A DNA stretch of 64,000 bases from Ignavibacteria bacterium (GTDB lineage Bacteria; Bacteroidota; Ignavibacteria; Kapaibacteriales; UBA961), in assembly GCA_016720145.1 (NCBI GenBank), contig JADJXV010000028.1:186001-250000 (forward strand). The letters are read 5' to 3'. Below are positions 57,548 to 64,000 of this stretch, piece after piece (the stretch's first letter is position 1; the number at the start of each line of letters is the position of its first letter). Under the pieces are notes generated by a model. That model ran no database searches. It was not told the origin of the DNA and worked only from the letters and a program-made list of their open reading frames with translations. The translations under genes were made by a program, and so were the position numbers.

Positions 57548-59470
57548 ATGTATTTATCAAAAGTAGAAATAGTTGGTTTTAAATCTTTCTCCCAAAAAAC
57601 GCTCCTCAATTTTACGGATGGGCTTACGGCGATTGTAGGACCAAACGGTTGCGGCAAGACTAATATAGTTGACGCGATTCGCTGGGCTCTTGGCGAACAA
57701 AAAACCGCTGTTTTACGTTCGGATGCAATGGAAAATGTGATTTTTAACGGCACGCGCACCCGCCGCGCGCTCGGCATGGCAGAAGTGTCTCTCACGATTG
57801 AGAACAATAAAAAAATCCTGCCTGTTGAGTACTCCGAAGTCACTATCACCCGCCGTCTGTTTCGTAATGGAGAAAGTCAGTATTTGCTTAACAAAACGCA
57901 GTGCCGCCTCCGCGATATCATTGATTTGTTTATGGATACGGGAATGGGCGCAGATGCATACTCCGTCATCGAGCTCAAAATGGTCGAGTCCATTCTCAGC
58001 GATCGCACGGATGAACGTCGCCATTTATTCGAAGAAGCCGCCGGAGTTACCAAATATAAAGCCCGCCGCCGTGAAGCTCAACGCAAGCTCGACTCGACTC
58101 AAACAGATCTCTCCCGCGTACAGGATATTCTACTCGAAGTGAAAAAAAACGCTGCCTCACTTGGACGCCAAGCCGATAAAGCTAGACTCTACAACGACCT
58201 ATCAGAACTGGTACGTTCACTCGAAATCGATACCATGCGCCATGAATACCTCACCCTCACAATGCTTTCTAAAAAACAAGAATTAGAATTTGAACAACTT
58301 AACGACATCAAGGCGACGCTTCAGAAAGATGTCGAAGCAGCCGAAGCGACGATCTCAGCGCTCGAACAAGAACAGGAAGCTCTGAATTATCAAGTGCATA
58401 CATCGCAGGAACAAGATATTGCCCTCCAACGCTCCATCGCTCAACTCACGCAGCAGAATGCAGTATCCAATGAACGCAGAATATCGCTCGAGCAGTCTCA
58501 GCAACGCTTGGAACGAGAACAGACAGAGTCGGATCGTGCGGGGGCATATCATAGTGAAAACATGAGTAAGCTATTGGAAAGATTAGAAATAGTGAAGACT
58601 AGGTTGAGAGGTGCCGATCAGAATTTTACATCTATGCGTGAAAAGCGCGACACATATCGTGAAAGTTTTTTGTCAATACGCGAACAGCTACGAGCTGCCG
58701 AGTCGGCGTTTATGGATGTCAACAATCGACTCGTTGGGTTGCAATCTGCTCGTGAGCGTCATGAAGACCGCCTCACAGCATTGCGCCGGAGAGTCAATGA
58801 AAACACCCTTGAATCAGAACGTACATATTTGACTTTAAAAGAATTAGCGGACAAAACTTCTACTCAGGAGACTCGGCGACCCGAGATCGAAGCCGCGATC
58901 CTCAAAGCTGAACAAGATTCAATCGCAGCTCAGCAGCGACAGGCGGCATTACGTGTAGAAATGGATACATATCAAGCAGATATATCAAATCGAAGAACTG
59001 ATGTGGCGCATAAATCAGCATCGCTTGAATTCCTAAGCGGACTCATGGATACATCGGAGTCGTCGGTGTTTTTGATGAAAACTCCAGAGTGGAAGCCCAA
59101 TGCTGAAAAAGTAGTCCTCGCCGAGCTTATCGGTACCGATGATGAATATCGAGTGGCAATCGAAGCAGCACTTGGAGAAGCAGGTCGCTATTTTGTCGTC
59201 GAAACGCGCGTCGATGCCGAAGCAGCCTGTACAGCTCTCAGCCGCAACCAAAAAGGAAAAGCCACATTCGTTTGTCGCGAGCAAGTCCCTGCAATACAAG
59301 CACCTGCACCATTGAAGATTATAGACAATGATATAGTAGGATGGGCGAGCGAAATCGTTCGAACAGATGAAGTACTACGAAGTATTGTACGTGGATTATT
59401 CGGAAAAACTCTCGTTGTCACCACCCTTGAAAAAGCGTGGGAAGTGGTCAAAGCCGGTATCGCCGACTAA
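57548..59470 (+). CDS. smc: SMC N-terminal part (ATPase head, coiled coil, most of hinge), ends at in-frame TAA
   Basis: 640 codons up to TAA 59468-59470. Walker A GPNGCGKTN at residues 31-39, Q-loop region AVLRSDAMENVIFNG, the first long coiled coil (residues ~165-500) and the hinge (from KVVLAELIGTDDEYRVAIEA to VKAGIAD). The stop falls before the last hinge strand. The frame continues unbroken into the downstream ORF, and the joined length of 1,174 codons is normal for bacterial SMC. So this is one gene with a single-codon stop, not a separate gene. SMC compacts and segregates chromosomes together with ScpA/ScpB; scpB is 2 kb upstream. Confidence 0.9.
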   Translation: MYLSKVEIVGFKSFSQKTLLNFTDGLTAIVGPNGCGKTNIVDAIRWALGEQKTAVLRSDAMENVIFNGTRTRRALGMAEVSLTIENNKKILPVEYSEVTITRRLFRNGESQYLLNKTQCRLRDIIDLFMDTGMGADAYSVIELKMVESILSDRTDERRHLFEEAAGVTKYKARRREAQRKLDSTQTDLSRVQDILLEVKKNAASLGRQADKARLYNDLSELVRSLEIDTMRHEYLTLTMLSKKQELEFEQLNDIKATLQKDVEAAEATISALEQEQEALNYQVHTSQEQDIALQRSIAQLTQQNAVSNERRISLEQSQQRLEREQTESDRAGAYHSENMSKLLERLEIVKTRLRGADQNFTSMREKRDTYRESFLSIREQLRAAESAFMDVNNRLVGLQSARERHEDRLTALRRRVNENTLESERTYLTLKELADKTSTQETRRPEIEAAILKAEQDSIAAQQRQAALRVEMDTYQADISNRRTDVAHKSASLEFLSGLMDTSESSVFLMKTPEWKPNAEKVVLAELIGTDDEYRVAIEAALGEAGRYFVVETRVDAEAACTALSRNQKGKATFVCREQVPAIQAPAPLKIIDNDIVGWASEIVRTDEVLRSIVRGLFGKTLVVTTLEKAWEVVKAGIAD

Positions 59471-59473
59471 GTT

Positions 59474-61069
59474 GTGACGTTTTCTGGTGAGATGGTGCGC
59501 GGACTCGGTGTTCTTCGTGGCGGGGCACGTTCCAAGACAGAAGGTCTCGCCATTGGCAAGCGCGAACAAATCGCAGTACTCACTTCACAACTTGATGATC
59601 TGAAATTAGTTATCGCTGAGTTTGAACAGAAATTGCAAATCTCTAAGCGCGAACATGATGCAATCAATCTGCGAACGTATTCCGACGCAATTCGCCGAGT
59701 GGAAGCGGAGAAAAATGCGTTTGAACAGTCACTTTCTCAGATTCGATATCGCCGAGATGCGCTCGAGGTTGCCCAAAAACAACAAGCCGAGCAATTACTT
59801 CAGATTCAAACAGAAATTCAGGCACAGGAGTTGCAAAACGGAGGCCTGCAGGTAGAAATCACCAAAGTAACGACTGAAAAAGAAACTATCACAGCAAAGC
59901 GGGACGATCTCACGACGATAGTCCGACAGCAGGAATTTCATATAGCTGATCTCGACCAAAAAGTACGCGCGGCTGAGATAGAACTCGTCCAATTTCGCGG
60001 TGAGGAAAAGTCGTTGGTATCCGACAAACGACGCATGGAAGATCAAGCTGCGAATGCCGAACGCCGCACCAAAGCGCGGAATGAAGAGTTCGAATTGATC
60101 GTCAAAGGTATAGAAGAAATTGGAAAGTCTTCCTTCAAAACAGATAATGAATTATCAGACTTACGTGATGAACGTGCAAAAGCAAAAGCACAATTTGACC
60201 AGTTTTCAGCCCAAGCTACCGCCCTCAAAGAACGCTATCATGCACTCGCCGAGGACACCCGCCTCCGCCGAAGAGAATACGAGAAGCACACCTCACTTGT
60301 CCATGAACGTCAATTACACCTCAGCCAATCTCGCGCCTCACTCGAGCATATCCGAAAACGTGCTGAAGAAGAATTACAAATTACTTCCGAAGAATTGCTC
60401 ACCGCCCTTCCTGAAGATTTTAATGAGACAGAAGCAGTCTCCGATCTCAAACAAAAAAAGTCAAAATTATTGTCTCTCGGGAATGTTAACTTCTTAGCAC
60501 TTGAGGAGTACGAGAAGGAAAGCGAACGATTGAATTTCCTGACAGCTCAGGTGCAAGACTTAGTAGATTCAGAGAAGACCTTAGCCGAGACTATCACTGA
60601 AATAAACTCGACTGCACAGCAGAAATTCACTCAAACATTCGAGAGTATTCGTGGACACTTTCAGAATCTTTTTGGTATGATGTTCCCCGGTGGCGGCGAA
60701 GCGAATCTGCAGATCAGTGAAGGCGATCCTCTTGAGTCAGCAATTAATATTATTGCCAAGCCGGCCGGTAAACGTCCACAATCTATTGAGTTACTCTCAG
60801 CCGGCGAGAAAACGCTCACAGCTATTGCCCTGCTCTTTGCGATTTATTTAGAAAAGCCGAGTCCGTTCTGTATCTTGGATGAGGTCGATGCCCCGCTCGA
60901 CGATGCTAATATCGAGCGTTATTTGCAGCTTATCCGTAAGTTCAGTGAAAATACGCAGTTCCTGATTATTACCCACAACAAAAAAACAATGGAAGCCGCA
61001 GATATTCTCTACGGTGTGACCCAAGAAGAAGAAGGCGTGTCACGAGTAGTGTCGGTGAGGATGAACTGA
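59474..61069 (+). CDS. smc: SMC C-terminal part (hinge end, coiled coil, signature and Walker B)
   Basis: 531 codons beginning at GTG 59474 if translated alone; there is no ribosome binding site before it. It starts with TFSGEMVRGLGVLRGGARS, the last hinge strand, has the second coiled coil (~residues 25-365), the signature motif LLSAGEKTLTAIALLFA and Walker B CILDEVDAPLDDAN. Same frame as the N-terminal part. Confidence 0.9.
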   Translation: MTFSGEMVRGLGVLRGGARSKTEGLAIGKREQIAVLTSQLDDLKLVIAEFEQKLQISKREHDAINLRTYSDAIRRVEAEKNAFEQSLSQIRYRRDALEVAQKQQAEQLLQIQTEIQAQELQNGGLQVEITKVTTEKETITAKRDDLTTIVRQQEFHIADLDQKVRAAEIELVQFRGEEKSLVSDKRRMEDQAANAERRTKARNEEFELIVKGIEEIGKSSFKTDNELSDLRDERAKAKAQFDQFSAQATALKERYHALAEDTRLRRREYEKHTSLVHERQLHLSQSRASLEHIRKRAEEELQITSEELLTALPEDFNETEAVSDLKQKKSKLLSLGNVNFLALEEYEKESERLNFLTAQVQDLVDSEKTLAETITEINSTAQQKFTQTFESIRGHFQNLFGMMFPGGGEANLQISEGDPLESAINIIAKPAGKRPQSIELLSAGEKTLTAIALLFAIYLEKPSPFCILDEVDAPLDDANIERYLQLIRKFSENTQFLIITHNKKTMEAADILYGVTQEEEGVSRVVSVRMN

Positions 61070-61075
61070 GTTTAT

Positions 61076-61108
61076 TAGTAGTAAGTAGTAAGTAGTAAGT
61101 TGTAAGTC
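61076..61108. repeat. Octamer microsatellite downstream of smc
   Basis: Four copies of AGTAGTAA and a diverged end (TTGTAAGTC). Reverse complement of the TTACTACT repeat at 22156-22200. Confidence 0.8.
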
Positions 61109-61155
61109 AAAAAATAACAAAGATTTACATCCATTTGCTACTACTGTTCTTTATA

Positions 61156-61214
61156 TCCTTTATGTCTTTTATGTCCTTTATGTCCTTTATGTCCTTTATG
61201 TCCTTTATGTCCTT
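61156..61214. repeat. Nonamer tandem repeat (TCCTTTATG), 6.5 copies
   Basis: Six full units at 9-base spacing from 61156, one with a T for C (TCTTTTATG), then a half unit. Lies between smc and the J-domain gene, in no ORF of note. Period 9 would keep frame if read. Confidence 0.9.
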
Positions 61215-61330
61215 ACTATTTATAAAATCATAAAAGCTGTCTCAATCATCCAAGTCATGCGATGTATAGATAATGTTCTAGAATATTTCCCACTTCAAAA
61301 GAATTCAAATATTAAAACGCTAAGTATTTC

Positions 61331-62139
61331 ATGGATATAATACTTCATCACGAAAGCAAAGATTGGAAGTTGGAAATCGAAGAATTATCCGTCGAACTTT
61401 CCGCGCTTTTCGATGAACGTGATTATTTGAAAAATGTACTTCTGCCGAATATCGAACGGGAATATCTCTGTGAGTTGGGCGAGCTCGAACTTCGAAAATT
61501 TATACTGATGGTTGAAATTAAAAAGACCAAGTATATGACAGAACTCATTCAGGCGTATATCAACCGCCGAGAAATACCTGATTTTGATATAATTCATCAC
61601 ACTATATTCGAGGAATTTAAAGCTTGGGAATTCGAAATGGGGGAAAGGGCTGCGAGTATCGATAGAGCGCGAAATGAGTCTAAAATGGCCAGATTTGCTA
61701 CTCACGAGGAAACAATCAAGTGTAGAAAGTTGTTTCGAGAAATTGTCAAGAAGCTTCATCCTGATGTCATCGGCGAGCATACAGAAGCACAAAAATTCTC
61801 TGGATGCAGGCGCAACATGCTTATACAATTTGCAATATTGATGAACTCAGATCAATTGCTTTAATAATTAACACTTCTAAAGAACACGTATGGGAACAAA
61901 CGGAAAGTGAATATAAAGATAAAATTGAATCACTCAAACACGCAATTTCTCATCTTCAAAAAGAGATTGTTGAATTACGATGTAGTTCGCAGTATTTGCG
62001 CCAAGCTTTATTGATGGACAAAGCTAAGGTTTTGGAGATGCAAGAGATACTTACCAAAGAAATCACCGATGGCAATATTCAGTTGCAGTATTTGAGTATT
62101 TTATTAGATGCATTATATAAGGATTGGAAGCCCGAATGA
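61331..62139 (+). CDS. J-domain-containing coiled-coil protein, one frameshift
   Basis: The first ORF (61331-61864) is rich in charged helices and ends with a J-domain-like core CRKLFREIVKKLHPDVIG (HPD motif). Frame is lost in an A5 run at 61791-61795; with a sixth A the text goes on as ILWMQAQHAYTICNIDEL, the usual last helix of a J domain, then a coiled coil ending DALYKDWKPE. Joined length about 270 codons. Resembles J-domain proteins of unknown partner found near HIRAN genes. The end overlaps the HIRAN gene start by four bases. Confidence 0.75.
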
Positions 62140-62528
62140 ATGCAATTATTCAAATAAGTCCTGCGGTGCATGCATTACTGAGCGGTACTTTTGGTGACAA
62201 CGGACTGCCGATGCCGTTTGTCAAGGAAATATTTTTGATTGAATGTCATATCGCCGGTACAGCGTATAAAAATGCTGCCGAAATTGAAGCGACTCTCTTG
62301 CCAAATGACTTGCTTATATTGCACCGCGAGCCGACTAACGAACACGACAAATTTGCGATTGCCATTTCCGATCGAACCGGTAATGTGCTTGGCTACATAC
62401 CTCGTGCTCACAATGAAATTCTCGCACGACTAATGGACGTCGGGAAGTTCATTTTTGCCAAAATAGAAACGAAAGAATGGCATCATACGTGGCTGAAAAT
62501 AACAGTGAGAATTTATTTGAGAGATTGA
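62136..62528 (+). CDS. HIRAN-domain protein
   Basis: 130 residues from ATG 62136; an alternative TTG lies at 62124. A single HIRAN-type fold with the pattern LIECHIAGTAYKNAAEIEAT, LHREPTNEHDKFAIAISDR and VLGYIPRAHNEILARLMD. Eukaryotic HIRAN domains bind 3' DNA ends at stalled forks; in bacteria the role is mostly unknown, with stand-alone forms common. The start overlaps the upstream J-domain gene by four bases, so the two are likely cotranslated. Confidence 0.85.
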   Translation: MNAIIQISPAVHALLSGTFGDNGLPMPFVKEIFLIECHIAGTAYKNAAEIEATLLPNDLLILHREPTNEHDKFAIAISDRTGNVLGYIPRAHNEILARLMDVGKFIFAKIETKEWHHTWLKITVRIYLRD

Positions 62529-62748
62529 AAGAGGCAGGTAGTGTATTTTTGCAGCGAATTTTGTGAGAGACCCGTCTTCAATGGCTTGGACGGCAAGGGT
62601 GACCGCAGGCGAACCTCTAGAAAATGATGAAGGGTAAGCCAAATTACAATCAAGTGGTAAAATTAAAGTCAAGCAGGTAAATTTCTAAACTGTTATATTA
62701 CATTCTACAACTAATTACCTCTATATATTTATAATTACAAGGGAATCT

Positions 62749-63264
62749 ATGAAAAAATACCTCGTTATAGTTTTTGCAATGGTAGCGTTCGGAGCAGTAT
62801 CATCGATGAAAGCGCAATTGGATGAAGGCGTCGAAGTAGTCACCAATGAAAATGTAAAAAAACCATTCCCGGTTGTCTGGAAAATTATCCATAAAGCATT
62901 GGATGAAATTGGCTGTAGAGTGGAAGTAGAGAAAAATGCTGAGGGTGACAAGGGGCTCTTTAAGGGAAATATCCGTACTGAATTTTATATTTTCTCGACT
63001 GGTGAAGATAGCACAATTGATGTTCTAGATCGGTATGGAGTGACGCCGACAATTCGTATGGCACGCTGGATATCCGGTCGAATTCAGTATAAATTTGTGC
63101 TCAAGGAACTTGAGGATGAATCCACCGACATTAGACTTGTGTGTGAGCTGAGCGGCTTTGAAAGCTATGTGACTAGCAAAGTGCATTTTTGGAATTCCAA
63201 TGGGATTCTTGACAAACAAATGATCGATAAGATTAAAGAATTAGCCGACAACTGGAAAGATTAG
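62749..63264 (+). CDS. Small secreted protein, unknown
   Basis: 171 residues. Signal peptide MKKYLVIVFAMVAFGAVSSM; mature part alternates hydrophobic strands and charged turns: KPFPVVWKIIHKALDEIGC, GLFKGNIRTEFYIF, TDIRLVCELSGFESYVT, and an acidic C-terminus. The early alpha/beta unit with a Trp and a long helix resembles lipoprotein-assembly folds of the BamC type, but that is a guess from shape. Convergent with the LolA-like gene (gap four bases). Confidence 0.7.
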   Translation: MKKYLVIVFAMVAFGAVSSMKAQLDEGVEVVTNENVKKPFPVVWKIIHKALDEIGCRVEVEKNAEGDKGLFKGNIRTEFYIFSTGEDSTIDVLDRYGVTPTIRMARWISGRIQYKFVLKELEDESTDIRLVCELSGFESYVTSKVHFWNSNGILDKQMIDKIKELADNWKD

Positions 63265-63268
63265 AAAT

Positions 63269-63973
63269 TTACTTCTTCTTTTCGTCAAAAAAACTATCCT
63301 GTAAGCCTTTATTTATCTGATAGTTAGAATATGTCAACGTAGCGCTGCCTTTCAAGGTTTTGGAAGGTGGCGTTTTTGTTTTTGGTGTATCGGAGCTGAT
63401 ATCACCTGTTAGTGTTTTTGGTAGGGCAAAATTCGGCAAGTCAAAGGTAATCTTGACAGTTGCAGGTAGTGAGAAATTGGCATTTTGTCCATAGGCGAGT
63501 TCAATTATCACCGTTCCGCCTTTGCGAGTTGAGGATTTGATTTTCCGAACGAGTGAGTTACCGTCCACCCACAGCGACGAGAGTATCACATCACCGGTAT
63601 CGGAGGCAGGAATAATTTTGATAATTGTTACCGGCAAGCTGTTAAGTGTTTCAGTACCAACGTATAAGGCCGTATAATCTCCCTCCAAAAGTGTTGCAAT
63701 AGGCAGACCGATGCCTTGCTTTGGCAGCATGGCGAAGCCGGTCGATTCGAGTTTGGTTTTATTGGGTTGTTTGAAATACAGCTTGGCTTTAGAGTCGGGC
63801 GCTTTCAGGAATTCCACATCGACCTTGATAGTGACATTAGCCGAGAAGTCCTTGACAAGTTTGAATTTGTCTTTGATTTTGGTGGCGATGGCGGTTGCGT
63901 CGGGAGTTTGGGCGGAGGTTATGCGGAATGTGGAAAGGATTATGAAAGTGAGGAGGAAAAAACGATGTTTCAT
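63269..63973 (-). CDS. LolA-like outer membrane lipoprotein chaperone
   Basis: 234 residues with a signal peptide (MKHRFFLLTFIILSTFRITSA). The N-terminal part (IATKIKDKFKLVKDFSANVTIKV) and the barrel strands (KLYFKQPNKTKLESTGFAM, SSLWVDGNSLVRKIKSS) follow the LolA/LolB-fold pattern. The last ~35 residues include a Thr/Lys/Pro-rich linker (TPKTKTPPSKTLKG). It would carry lipoproteins across the periplasm. A second possibility is a YfiO-unrelated LolA-like protein that binds another lipid. LolB is not apparent. Confidence 0.7.
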   Translation of the reverse strand: MKHRFFLLTFIILSTFRITSAQTPDATAIATKIKDKFKLVKDFSANVTIKVDVEFLKAPDSKAKLYFKQPNKTKLESTGFAMLPKQGIGLPIATLLEGDYTALYVGTETLNSLPVTIIKIIPASDTGDVILSSLWVDGNSLVRKIKSSTRKGGTVIIELAYGQNANFSLPATVKITFDLPNFALPKTLTGDISSDTPKTKTPPSKTLKGSATLTYSNYQINKGLQDSFFDEKKK

Positions 63974-64000
63974 AGATGATGTTGATTTTTGGTTTCAATT

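Noticed and set aside
59474..61069. Second SMC half as an independent gene with its own start
   Set aside because: No ribosome binding site precedes the GTG and the upstream frame runs directly into it; kept as part of smc with a stop codon.

Overview
The window reads as chromosomal DNA from a moderately AT-rich, Gram-negative member of the Bacteroidota/Chlorobiota/Kapabacteria group. The evidence is a set of secreted beta-propeller proteins ending in type IX secretion (T9SS) C-terminal sorting domains, a DUF2723 membrane protein, TonB-dependent receptor architecture, a LolA-like and an MlaE-like protein, and promoter boxes of the TAnnTTTG type. I cannot fix the lineage further from sequence alone.

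Layout. 1-3.1 kb: a six-TM protein and a TPR-adenylate cyclase. 3.5-26.6 kb: an accessory, surface-directed region with six T9SS cargo proteins (BNR, Kelch, WD40 and regulator-type propellers), a TonB-type outer membrane protein, a DUF3179 protein and one insertion sequence, separated by unusually repeat-rich intergenic DNA. 26.7-41.3 kb: mostly ordinary metabolism and envelope genes: SufU/SufT, an Fe-S flavoreductase, a sigma-54 activator, rhodanese, a J-domain protein, tRNA-Leu(CAA), cytochrome c, a MEMO-like protein with xseB, PAP2, MlaE, a CDF transporter, DUF2723, an FtsL-like protein and panB. 41.5-51.9 kb: an outer membrane protein, a vanadium-haloperoxidase-like lipoprotein, and a MoxR/M16/RDD/SpoIIM membrane group, then DedA. 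51.9-53.6 kb: a small toxin-antitoxin patch (HicAB, a lone HicB, a Phd/YoeB pair). 53.7-61.1 kb: an oligopeptide-type permease, then chromosome and cell-shape genes scpB, mreC, mreD and smc. 61.3-64 kb: J-domain, HIRAN, and two secreted proteins, one LolA-like.

Two things stand out. First, intergenic DNA is built from several families of hairpin-forming repeats. Stems differ between copies but change on both arms together. Some are combined into modules, some act as gene-end hairpins, one carries the IS, and two repeat types sit in frame inside coding sequences. Second, at least nine genes are broken by single-base indels or stop codons, mostly one-base losses in short homopolymers, including smc, which has an in-frame TAA in its hinge. 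The homopolymer bias makes consensus sequencing errors the simplest explanation for most of them, so I annotate full-length genes and mark each break.
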